Shown here: one piece after another, positions 1 to 7,976 of the stretch
Layout: the number at the start of each line of letters is the position of its first letter
How positions within the stretch are numbered: the first letter of the stretch is position 1
Assembly (NCBI GenBank): GCA_050949905.1
Contig: JBMNGP010000037.1
Span: 1-64,000, forward strand
Source of the DNA: DUML01 sp050949905
GTDB taxonomy: Bacteria > Bacillota > Desulfitobacteriia > Desulfitobacteriales > Syntrophobotulaceae
Length of the DNA stretch: 64,000 nt
Direction of reading: 5' to 3'
Position numbers and translations under genes: made by a program
Notes under the pieces: model-generated
What the model was told of the DNA's origin: nothing
The model's database searches: none
What the model saw: the letters and a program-made list of their open reading frames with translations, nothing else

Positions 1-1210
1 ATAGAATTTTTTAGGCATGTTGTTCGCGATGGGCATTCCGGCGGTGACAGTCATCCTTCCTTGACTTATAGCGCAGACGGCATTCTTTATTATGATATGT
101 ACGACGGTAATAACTCCCTCGATCTACGCTTACGACGGAAAAGCTGTTTCTTTACTGCAAGAGAATGCCTTTCAGCCAAATATATCACCGGATGGCAAAT
201 ACTTAGCCTATATTTCTTTGGGGAACAACGCGGATAACTATAACCGGACTTCGGCCAGGTTGGAAATTTTAGATCTTTCTACGGCCAAAGTTATAGGATC
301 CATAGCCGGGAATGGAACAATTCAATGGGGGACACCTAATAGCGAAGGGCAGTTTGACACTGTTTATCTGGCGGAACAGACTTCTTTAAAGTCAATAAAA
401 GTAGGTCCTTCAGGGCTGGAATTGGCAGAGAATCTTGAAGTCGGCGGGCATCCTGTTTTCATAAAGTCCAACGGACGAATGGAAATATATATTGAATGGC
501 CGGGAAAGGGAAGTTCCCAAACCATCTGGAAAAGAGTAATTGAATTGTCCCATGAAAGACAACCAACAAGGTATCCGGCTGTTCAACAGACTCCTGCTAA
601 TATACCTCAACAACAGGCAGCGAATAACGAGGTTATGCCGTCGGATGTTATAGTGGCGCTCAACGCTAAAGATTCGGGAGAAGAAAACCCCGAGTACAAT
701 AGAATCCTGGCCACTGTTGAATTGCCAAGATCCCTGGGTATTTCCCTTCCTAATATTGATATAACCAAAGTTCATGACACGCATCTGTTATCCCAACGGG
801 AAAGAGAACTTCTGATGAGTCACGGCTTTAGTTTTGAGGAAATCGCTAGCATGGATTTCGGAGATTTTAAAAACATCGAAAAAACGTGGTTATTAACTCC
901 TGAAATGATTAAGAGTATTAAGGTTATATACCCGGCACTTGCCCATATCGACTTGAGCAAATGGAATTACGGAGATTTTCTTGCTTATTCTATGGAAGCA
1001 GACGCCAAAACATATGCTCCAACAACAGAGCAGGCCGAAGCTATTAAGGCTAGGAATATTACTTTGAATGATGCCAGGAAACTCTTAAAAGATTTTCACT
1101 CATATGATTCGCTTCTAAAGCAGAGTGATGATACATTAAAAGAATTATTGGAAAGATATTATCAATTTACGATAGATTATATTAAACAGCTTGCTGAATC
1201 TAGCGAGTAG
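1..1210 (+). pseudogene. WD40-like/PD40 beta-propeller protein, left-truncated and frameshifted
   Basis: The gene enters from the left edge. Frame 1 is open from base 1 and reads a propeller-type strand (HPSLTYSADG, then LYYDMYDGNNS). The matching continuation (IYAYDGKAV, then NISPDGKYLAYIS) is in frame 2, so the frame changes at the CCC run 116-118; removing one C joins them. The part from 92 looks like an ATG ORF of 372 codons, but that ATG is inside the older frame and has no convincing ribosome site. PDGKYLAY-type motifs are known from TolB/PD40 propellers. The C-terminal 200 residues are mostly helical and unrecognised, with a Gln/Pro-rich linker near residue 165. Function unknown. Either a real decayed gene or a one-base sequence error. 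Confidence 0.6.
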
Positions 1211-1268
1211 ACTAAAAGTATTCCGTAACCAATTTTAGTTTTGTTACATCAATATGGTTCGTCTCGTA

Positions 1269-1321
1269 TTGACATCTGTGGTTTAATGGATTAAACTCAA
1301 ATTAGGTTTAATCCATTAAAC
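1269..1321 (+). promoter_or_regulatory. Promoter with twin palindromic operators upstream of the BlaI-type repressor
   Basis: A -35 TTGACA sits at 1269-1274. Two 16-bp dyads follow, GTTTAATGGATTAAAC at 1281-1296 and GTTTAATCCATTAAAC at 1306-1321, whose centres are 25 bp apart. They differ only in the central GG/CC, so together they also form one large inverted repeat. The first lies in the spacer and over the likely -10 (TAAACT, 1292-1297), the second just downstream. BlaI/MecI repressors bind paired dyads at their own promoters, so this is the probable autoregulatory operator of the next gene. The core differs from the textbook TACA/TGTA box. Confidence 0.7.
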
Positions 1322-1340
1322 TAAGATTGGGGTCGTAAGG

Positions 1341-1721
1341 ATGGAAAAAATTAAAATATTTGAAGCCGAACTCAAGTTTATGAATATCATTTGGAATCAC
1401 GAACCGGTGACGACCGGCGAGCTTGTCAAGCTGTGCCAGGAAGAACTGGACTGGAAGAAGTCCACTACCTACACTGTACTCCGGCGTCTTGTTCAGCGGG
1501 GAGCCATCCGGAATGAAAACAGTGTGGTAAAAAGTCTTGTTTCCCGCAGCGAAGTACAGAAACAGGAGAGCCGCGAACATATCGAAAAAATTTACAATGG
1601 TTCTCTGAGTAACTTCTTTGTGAGTTTCCTGCAAAATGAGAAGCTGAGCGAAGAAGAGCTTAAGGAACTGCGTAAAATTATTGAGAATGGGGGCGGGAAG
1701 AATGCTGGACGAACTGTTTAA
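1341..1721 (+). CDS. BlaI/MecI-type transcriptional repressor
   Basis: A 126-residue winged-helix repressor of the BlaI/MecI/CopY (Penicillinase_R) family. Residues 1-75 give the usual HTH pattern (ELKFMNIIW, then TTGELVKL and STTYTVLRRLVQRG), and the C-terminal half is the helical dimerisation arm (HIEKIYNGSL, NEKLSEEELKEL). Such proteins dimerise on palindromic operators and are inactivated by proteolysis when a BlaR1-type sensor fires. The twin dyad just upstream is the probable site. The last residues (NGGGKNAGRTV) overlap the next gene in another frame. Regulated function is unknown; no beta-lactamase lies in the window. Confidence 0.8.
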   Translation: MEKIKIFEAELKFMNIIWNHEPVTTGELVKLCQEELDWKKSTTYTVLRRLVQRGAIRNENSVVKSLVSRSEVQKQESREHIEKIYNGSLSNFFVSFLQNEKLSEEELKELRKIIENGGGKNAGRTV

Positions 1722-4071
1722 GAAAGATATGGAACTCTCCTGTGACGAAAAAGTCCTGGAAGTATTCGGACAGGAAGCCAAAGCGGATTACGCCAACACT
1801 CTCTTGGATTTCAGCGCGGTATACAACAGTATTCCACGGGGCAGTTTTCTGGCCTTTGGCGAAAGCGGTATCAAATCCAGAATCACGGAGATTATGCGCT
1901 ACCGCAAAAAAGGAACTTTATTGACTGCCTTAGCTGTCATTATAGTTTTGGCCACCGCCTGTACTACGTTGACCAATGGAAAAAGCGAGAAGCCATCCGG
2001 GCCAATTCCACCATTAAATCAGGATAAGCCGATTGTAATAGACGAGAACTCTCCGACACTCTATGGAGCGATTCAGACTCCTTTTGCAAACTTCCGGCTG
2101 ACAGAAGAAGTACCGATGAAAGATTATCCGGTTCAATTCAGTGAGAACGGCAAAATAGGATTTAAAGACAAAGACGGCAATGTTATCGTCGAGCCCCTCT
2201 ACGATATGGCTCATGAATTTTGGAATGGTGTGGGGCGAGTACGGATCGATAACCCGGATGGAAGTTTCACCTGGAAAATTCTCGACCTTCAAGGGAATAT
2301 TTATGATTACGATGAAGTCTACGGGTTCGCTTACGGATTGTCTCTGGTCAAGAAAGGCGATAAGTACGGTTATATTAATAGTGATGGCGAGCTGGTTGTT
2401 CCTTTGCAATACGATGAGCTTTTTACCGCTTCCATCTATCCTGACGAAGATAGTTACCAGGGTTATCGCTCAGCCTACGGTTTGAAGGACGGTAAGCTTG
2501 TCTACTTAAATCTCAAGGAAGGTTACGAAGAAACCTTTGAAAAATACGACCCGGCCAGAAAATCGGAATATAAACGGTACGTGGACATGAAAGATTATGC
2601 CCTGGCCGTAGTCAACGATATGCTGGTTGTTAACGGGCGTTCCGACCCCAATGGAGCCCTCTTCCCATTGACGATTCTGGTAGGTACGGACTTTGAGCTT
2701 TTTAAAGAAAACGAAAGCCTGGGGACTTTTCAAGCTGAGTTTACGCGAGGGAATTACGAAGGAGAGGTCTTTCTATATTTCCCCGGTTACAGCGGGGTGT
2801 CCGAACATGGGACTTTTAGTAGTGCCGATAATCCCGGCGAATACTGCGCAGTGCCCTCCGGACTTGGAATGGGGTACCAGGAGCTGAGGGAGATTAATGA
2901 TCCTGCGCCTTATTTGCCTACCGTTAAACTTTACCTGCAGGATAAAGCTGCCGAAAATGCACCGGTCAGGATTGACAGAGCTATTCAGGGTGACTTTGAC
3001 GGTGACGGACAACAGGGAGTCTTGCTGCAGATTAATGATACTTACCGCCAGAGGGGTGACGGCGTTCCTTTGCCGTTTAAAGAACAATGGACTGCCCGCA
3101 AGTTTGCAGAGGATAAGACAGCTTTTGTCAACTCCATCCTGCTTATTGACAACATAAACAGACCACTGGAATATCGGATAATTAAGTCCAACGTCTGGAG
3201 GCATACCGACTGGGATTATATGACAGAGAATATTGCCTATGTTGCTAACTTTGACGCCGACGATGAACTGGAACTTATGATTAAAAACGGCTACTACGAA
3301 TACCTTGACTATGCCCTTGTAGATTTAAGCGCGGATAATTCATACTACCCTAGGAATACGGTAGGCGTGGTGGACGGCACCTTGATCAGAAGTAATCACG
3401 AAGTCGCCCTTAAGCTTCGGGAAAGAGAACTACAGTCGGCAATGGCTGCCAAAATGCTTGAACTGTTTTCCGAAGGAAAGAGGAAAACACCTGGCGAAAC
3501 CATGGCGCTGGCCTTGGGGATTGAAGAAAAGGACTTTAATGCTGAACAAAAACGCTATATCGCCTACATGGAAATGAAAGAGCGCACTTTAACTCCCAAT
3601 GAAGTTTTCAATGTAATCATGAGGGAAGAAGCTCTCTATCAGGAAGCGGTGAAACTGGGGTATCTAATGACAGAAGATGAAGCCCGGGAAATACTGCAGC
3701 AAAGTAATGCAATAACCGCCCAGGAAATGGAGAAAAACCCTGAAAGCAAAGAAAAGTATGCCGAACTCTTACGTTATGAGGATGAACTTTTACGTGATAT
3801 AGGATTTGAAAGTAGAGAGGCTTACTGGTACTCGTATCATGCGCCGCTGACAGCCAAAGCCTCTACCATTACCCGGCTACAGAATGAATTCAGAAAGAAA
3901 ATTCAGGTAATGTATCCGAATCTCGAAGGCTACGATTTATGGGTCAAACAGGAAAATCTCTGGCAGGATTATGCCGAATATCTGCTCAAGAAAAAGAAGG
4001 CCAAAGCAGTTACAGATAAGTTTACTTTGGATTTTACCGGCGAAGAGTGGATGTATGGAGATGTTTTTTAG
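1702..4071 (+). CDS. Truncated BlaR1/M56-like sensor fused to WG repeats and a large C-terminal domain
   Basis: Residues 1-70 match the C-terminal end of M56/BlaR1 metallopeptidase domains (KDMELSCDE, then SGIKSRITEIM). They are followed by one membrane helix (LLTALAVIIVLATAC) and an outside region. The N-terminal helices and the HExxH zinc site are absent, so it cannot act as a normal BlaR1 protease. Then come WG-type repeats (GKIGFKDKDGNVIVEPLYD and DKYGYINSDGELVVPLQYD), a possible FG-GAP-like DGDG segment near residue 440, and a helical tail resembling a SurA/parvulin N-domain (REEALYQEAVKLGYLMTEDEA). The start is uncertain: ATG 1687 or TTG 1681 are also in frame, all overlapping the repressor. 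Probably a membrane-anchored extracellular protein derived from a blaI-blaR1 pair by deletion. Confidence 0.6.
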   Translation: MLDELFKKDMELSCDEKVLEVFGQEAKADYANTLLDFSAVYNSIPRGSFLAFGESGIKSRITEIMRYRKKGTLLTALAVIIVLATACTTLTNGKSEKPSGPIPPLNQDKPIVIDENSPTLYGAIQTPFANFRLTEEVPMKDYPVQFSENGKIGFKDKDGNVIVEPLYDMAHEFWNGVGRVRIDNPDGSFTWKILDLQGNIYDYDEVYGFAYGLSLVKKGDKYGYINSDGELVVPLQYDELFTASIYPDEDSYQGYRSAYGLKDGKLVYLNLKEGYEETFEKYDPARKSEYKRYVDMKDYALAVVNDMLVVNGRSDPNGALFPLTILVGTDFELFKENESLGTFQAEFTRGNYEGEVFLYFPGYSGVSEHGTFSSADNPGEYCAVPSGLGMGYQELREINDPAPYLPTVKLYLQDKAAENAPVRIDRAIQGDFDGDGQQGVLLQINDTYRQRGDGVPLPFKEQWTARKFAEDKTAFVNSILLIDNINRPLEYRIIKSNVWRHTDWDYMTENIAYVANFDADDELELMIKNGYYEYLDYALVDLSADNSYYPRNTVGVVDGTLIRSNHEVALKLRERELQSAMAAKMLELFSEGKRKTPGETMALALGIEEKDFNAEQKRYIAYMEMKERTLTPNEVFNVIMREEALYQEAVKLGYLMTEDEAREILQQSNAITAQEMEKNPESKEKYAELLRYEDELLRDIGFESREAYWYSYHAPLTAKASTITRLQNEFRKKIQVMYPNLEGYDLWVKQENLWQDYAEYLLKKKKAKAVTDKFTLDFTGEEWMYGDVF

Positions 4072-4222
4072 CCCCATTCACACGTCCGTATGCAATTAAA
4101 GCACTTAATGATCCAAGGGTTAAGTCTTGGAAGATTAAAGGACCTGTCCATCCTTATGAATCGTGGCATGGGATGAGTTATGTTAAATCCCAATTTTTGT
4201 ATATAATATTAGTGGATGGCTC

Positions 4223-4247
4223 CTAGCTTGAAGGAAAAGCTAGTTTT
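4223..4247 (+). promoter_or_regulatory. Leader hairpin before the MntA gene
   Basis: A seven-bp inverted repeat (CTAGCTT / AAGCTAG) with a seven-base loop is followed by TTTTG. It lies downstream of a TATAAT-like -10 (about 4201-4206), hence in the 5' leader of mntA. It could be a weak attenuator or a stability hairpin. Function is inference. Confidence 0.35.
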
Positions 4248-4280
4248 GTGAAGAATTCCTTTATAAAGGATGTGATTTCT

Positions 4281-4571
4281 ATGTTTGATAAGAATGTGCT
4301 TGAAGCTAGGTTAAGAGAATATAAACCTATACTCGAAGAGCGATATTTTGTTAAGAAGATAGGTGTGTTCGGTTCGTATGGGCGGAACGAACAAAGAGAA
4401 GATAGCGATATTGATCTAATTGTTGAGTTCTCTAAACCAGTTGGGCTTAAGTTTATTGATCTGAAACTTTATTTGGAAGAAATCTTAAACAGAAGAGTAG
4501 ATTTAGTTACTCCAAATGCACTTAAACCACAAATTAAAGAGCAGATCCTTAAAGAGGTATCGTATCAATGA
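4281..4571 (+). CDS. mntA: MntA-type minimal nucleotidyltransferase antitoxin
   Basis: A 96-residue minimal nucleotidyltransferase. The catalytic pattern is visible as GSYGRNEQREDSDIDL (GS-x10-DxD) about residues 32-47, followed by the usual DLKLYLEEILNRRVDLV strand-helix. MntA proteins AMPylate the HEPN toxin HepT on tyrosine and so neutralise it. ATG 4281 is chosen because AAAGGA lies 9-10 bases upstream; an in-frame GTG at 4248 would add 11 residues. The gene overlaps the following hepT remnant by ATGA, the standard arrangement of the pair. Since HepT here is truncated, the antitoxin is probably an orphan. Confidence 0.8.
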   Translation: MFDKNVLEARLREYKPILEERYFVKKIGVFGSYGRNEQREDSDIDLIVEFSKPVGLKFIDLKLYLEEILNRRVDLVTPNALKPQIKEQILKEVSYQ

Positions 4572-4741
4572 ACAAAAGAAATTATATTATGTATTTAGAA
4601 GATATAATTGATTGTATGGATAAGATTGAGCAATACGTTGGGGAATTATCGTATCAGGAGTTTACGAGGAATAGCTTAGTGTTTGATGCAGTTATTCGTA
4701 ATTTGGAGGTTATCGGGGAGGATTCAAGAGTATACCTTTAA
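4568..4741 (+). pseudogene. hepT: HepT-type HEPN ribonuclease toxin, C-terminally truncated
   Basis: A 57-codon ORF starts at the ATG overlapping the mntA stop. It matches the N-terminal half of HepT (YLEDIIDCMDKIEQYV, then DAVIRNLEVIGE), then diverges and stops. Full HepT proteins are about 110-140 residues and carry the RNase motif Rx4-6H in the missing half. No downstream frame restores that half, so this is a real truncation rather than a one-base shift. It is expected to be non-toxic. Confidence 0.65.
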
Positions 4742-4840
4742 TTCTCTTAGAAAGTGGCAAGTTGATAACTAAAATAATATGTATTATACTGGAAAAAAGA
4801 AAAGTATTAGTTTGGCATAGCAAATAAGGGGTAATTATTT

Positions 4841-5089
4841 ATGATGTACCGATATATTACCTTAGCTGACGAAACAGAGATAGTGCATTCCCATATCATT
4901 GAAGAAAATGGGATGCAATTTGTGGAGGTTCATTTTGAGCGACCTACCGATGAAGGCTTTGATATAGCAAGATGTGTTTTGCCGACTTATACGTGGATTA
5001 GACGTGAAGGATTTACCGATAAAGAGATTAGTAAATTTGAAAGATTCCTGTATAGCAATGCGCATTTACTTTATAAATACTATTGTTAA
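4841..5089 (+). CDS. Small hypothetical protein (82 aa)
   Basis: I do not recognise the family. The ORF starts at a double ATG after an AAGGGG ribosome site and is followed by a terminator, so it looks like a real monocistronic gene. The product is acidic in its first half, with beta-strand-like stretches (RYITLADETEIVHSHI, MQFVEVHFERP) and a helical end (DKEISKFERFLYSNAHLL), and has no signal or membrane segment. Its position beside a toxin-antitoxin remnant suggests an accessory origin, but no function can be assigned. Confidence 0.55.
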   Translation: MMYRYITLADETEIVHSHIIEENGMQFVEVHFERPTDEGFDIARCVLPTYTWIRREGFTDKEISKFERFLYSNAHLLYKYYC

Positions 5090-5145
5090 GAAGAACATCC
5101 CCCTTTATGGATTATATGGACAAAAGAGCGAGGATAGATTAAGAT

Positions 5146-5175
5146 AAGGGCGTCGTCTCAGGAACGCCTTTTTCT
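5146..5175 (+). terminator. Intrinsic terminator after the 82-aa gene
   Basis: AAGGGCGT (5146-5153) pairs with ACGCCTTT (5164-5171) with one G-U, a 10-base loop and a following T-rich tract. It separates the accessory block from lepA. Confidence 0.65.
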
Positions 5176-5215
5176 TATGCAGTTACAGGTGTCTGCCACT
5201 CGTCTGTCACTCGCC

Positions 5216-5245
5216 TTGCGCCGGGTGATGAGTGTTTGTTATAAT
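5216..5245 (+). promoter_or_regulatory. Probable sigma-A promoter of lepA
   Basis: TTGCGC (5216-5221) and TATAAT (5240-5245) are 18 bp apart, about 40 bp before the lepA start. The -10 is perfect, the -35 partial. Confidence 0.5.
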
Positions 5246-5283
5246 TATTTGTTAGCTAGTATTATTGAGGAGAGATTATTCGC

Positions 5284-7091
5284 ATGCCATTAGCATCTTC
5301 TAAAATAAGAAACTTTTGTATTATTGCCCATATAGACCATGGTAAATCTACTTTGGCCGACCGCCTCTTAGAGTTGACCGGCACCATGTCCGCCCGGGAA
5401 CTAAAAGAGCAGGTTTTAGACTCTATGGATTTGGAGAGAGAACGGGGTATTACGATCAAACTTCATTCCGTCCGCCTCCAGTATAAAGCCCTGGACGGTG
5501 AAGTCTATGAATTGAATTTAATCGATACCCCCGGTCATGTCGATTTTTCCTATGAGGTTTCCCGCAGCTTGGCTGCCTGTGAGGGGGCTCTCTTAGTGGT
5601 GGATGCTGCCCAGGGGATCGAAGCCCAGACTTTGGCCAATGTCTATTTAGCCCTGGAAAATGATTTGGAAATTATCCCTGTTATTAATAAAATTGACTTG
5701 CCCAGCGCCGATCCGGAAATGGTCAAGCAAGAGATTGAGGATGTTATTGGCATTGATGCCAGTGAAGCCATCCTCGCTTCGGCCAAGAACGGCATAGGGG
5801 TGGAAGAAATCCTGGAAGCCATTGTTCATAGAATCCCGCCGCCGCAAGGTGATGATGAAAAGCCGCTGAAGGCGCTTATCTTTGACTCCAAATTTGATTC
5901 CTACCGCGGTGCCATTCCCTATATTCGCATCTTTGACGGTAAGGTAGGCAAAGGAACGAACATCAAAATGATGTCTTCCGGCAAAGTCTTTGAGGTTACC
6001 GAAGTCGGAGTCTTTACCCCGGGAATGACCCTGGTGGAAGAACTCAAGGCCGGTCAGGTCGGCTATTTAGCCGGCAGCATTAAAAATGTTCAGGATACCC
6101 GGGTCGGGGATACCGTAACCGACGCCGATAACCCGGTCCTTAGAGCCCTTACCGGGCTACCGCAAAGCCGTCTCCATGGTCTTTTGCGGTCTCTACCCGG
6201 TGGAGAGTTCCGACTATGATAAACTCAAAGATGCTTTAGAAAAGCTGCAGCTTAATGATGCCAGCCTGATTTTTGAAAATGAAACTTCAGTAGCCTTGGG
6301 GTTTGGCTTTCGCTGCGGTTTTCTGGGGCTCCTCCATATGGAAATAATCCAGGAAAGGCTGGAACGGGAATTTGCCTTGAGGTATCATTACCACAGCACC
6401 CAGCGTAGTCTACAGAGTAAATAAAACCAGTGGCGAACAAGTTTCAGTTGATAATCCTGCCTTACTCCCGCCCGAAGGCCTGATTGAGTCTGTTGAAGAA
6501 CCGGTGGTCAAAGCCTCCATCATGGTTCCCTCCGAGTTTATCGGGACAATCATGGAACTCAACCAGGAAAAAAGAGGTACTTTCCTGAACATGGATTATA
6601 TTACCCCTACCAGGGTTAACCTTCATTATGAATTGCCTTTGAGTGAAATTGTCTATGATTATTTTGATCAGTTAAAGTCCCGCACCAAAGGGTATGCTTC
6701 CTTGGATTACGAGTTAAAAGGCTATAAGGAAGCCAATCTGGTTAAAATGGATATCATGCTGAATGGGGAAATAGTCGATGCTTTATCCTTCATTGTCCAC
6801 CGGGACAAAGCTTACCAGCGCGGCCGGAAACTGGTGGAGAAGCTCCGCAGCCTCATTCCGCGGCAAATGTTTGAGGTGCCTGTCCAGGCTGTAATTGGCT
6901 CCAAGGTTATCGCCAGGGAAAATATCAGAGCCATGCGCAAAGATGTCCTGGCTAAATGTTATGGCGGAGACATCACCCGGAAGAGAAAACTTTTAGAGAA
7001 GCAAAAAGAGGGGAAAAAGCGCATGAAACAAGTGGGCAGCGTCGAAATTCCCCAGGATGCTTTTATGGCCGTACTGAAAATGGATGACTAA
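5284..7091 (+). pseudogene. lepA: Elongation factor 4 (LepA), reading frame broken by two single-base shifts
   Basis: LepA is a ribosomal translocase-like GTPase that back-translocates or remodels ribosomes. The 600-codon protein is here in three frames. Frame 1 (5284 to about 6141) has the G domain (HIDHGKST, LIDTPGHVDFSYEV, NKIDLP). Frame 2 (6143 to about 6379) has EPLPGYRK, YPVESSDYDKL and GFGFRCGFLGLLHMEI. Frame 3 (about 6384-7091) has ITTAPSVVYRV, GGDITRKRKLL and the VGSVEIPQDAFMAVLKMDD end. Every segment is well conserved, and each break is cured by deleting one base: the CC 6138-6139 (or TT) and the GG 6381-6382. Conservation right through both breaks argues for sequence error over decay. 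ATG 5284 follows GAGGAGAG. Confidence 0.85.
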
Positions 7092-7109
7092 AATTCCACG
7101 GGGGCATTT

Positions 7110-7958
7110 ATGCTCAAAAAAATGGAGTTATCAGTTGTAATTAATCTTATGCTGTTGACAGCTTTTCTAGGCGCAGTCTTGTTAATCACCTGGCGGTATT
7201 CTGCACAAATTTACGAGCTAATTAGCGAACCGGAGCAGTTTAAGAGTCTGCTCGCATCTTACGGCCACGCAGGTATCTTAGTATTCATTCTCTTTCAAGT
7301 TTTACAGGTTGTAGTGGCTACTATTCCTGGAGAGCTGGTGCAAATCGCCGGAGGTTACATTTATGGAACCTTAGCGGGAACACTGTATTCCGCCCTGGGG
7401 ATTATGCTTGGTTATTCTTTGGTCTTTGCCCTTACCCGCTTAATTGGTTATCCCTTAGTTCAGGTTTTTATTTCTGCCCAGAAAATCGCAAAACTAAAAG
7501 CGCTAATTCAAAGCAAAAAATCAGCAGCATTTTTGTTTTTTTTGTTTTTAGTGCCCGGAATCCCTAAAGATTTTTTGGTCTATGCCGCCGGCCTAACTCC
7601 CATAGAACCGGTTAAATTCTTTACCATTGTGCTTATAGCTAGGTTTCCGGCCTTGTTCGGCGCTTCTTTCATAGGAGCCAATCTTGAGCAGCAAAATTAT
7701 TTTATGGTTATAAGCGCTTTAATTTTGGCCGTGCTTTTGTTTATTGTCGGGTTCTTGTGCAAAGAACAGGCTGTCTCAGCTTTAAGCCAAAAACAGCAAG
7801 GGTTTTCTTTAGTGCTGCGGAAGGTTAAAGAAAGCCAGGGCGAAAGTCCAAGTCCAGAGCCACAAGAAGCAAGTCTTCCGCAAACAAGCGAGCCGGCGTT
7901 ACCTAAGAATGCTTCAACCAGACAAGAAACTGAAGACAATAATACTAGAGTCCATTAG
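7110..7958 (+). CDS. TVP38/TMEM64-family (VTT/DedA-like) membrane protein
   Basis: An integral membrane protein of 282 residues. A first helix lies at about 9-27, the VTT core at about 50-215 with the family's GELVQIAGGYIYG and FLFLVPGIPKDFLVYAAG motifs, and a last helix at about 195-215. The family (TVP38/TMEM64, DedA superfamily) is linked to lipid scrambling or membrane homeostasis; the substrate here is unknown. The last 60 residues are a hydrophilic, Pro/Glu/Ser-rich tail that such proteins often lack. ATG 7110 begins after an ACGGGGG stretch. hemW follows closely, so the two may be co-transcribed. Confidence 0.8.
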   Translation: MLKKMELSVVINLMLLTAFLGAVLLITWRYSAQIYELISEPEQFKSLLASYGHAGILVFILFQVLQVVVATIPGELVQIAGGYIYGTLAGTLYSALGIMLGYSLVFALTRLIGYPLVQVFISAQKIAKLKALIQSKKSAAFLFFLFLVPGIPKDFLVYAAGLTPIEPVKFFTIVLIARFPALFGASFIGANLEQQNYFMVISALILAVLLFIVGFLCKEQAVSALSQKQQGFSLVLRKVKESQGESPSPEPQEASLPQTSEPALPKNASTRQETEDNNTRVH

Positions 7959-7976
7959 GATTAGGTGGGAAACTCA

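Noticed and set aside
4074..4226. A 50-codon open frame (PFTRPYAIKALNDPRVK) right after the BlaR1-like gene.
   Set aside because: It has no start codon or ribosome site. It may be a remnant, but I could not name the family, so it is not listed as a gene.
6130..7091. Separate ORFs at 6176 and 6504 as independent genes.
   Set aside because: They are internal LepA sequence continued in shifted frames, not new genes; their start codons fall within conserved LepA motifs and have no ribosome sites.
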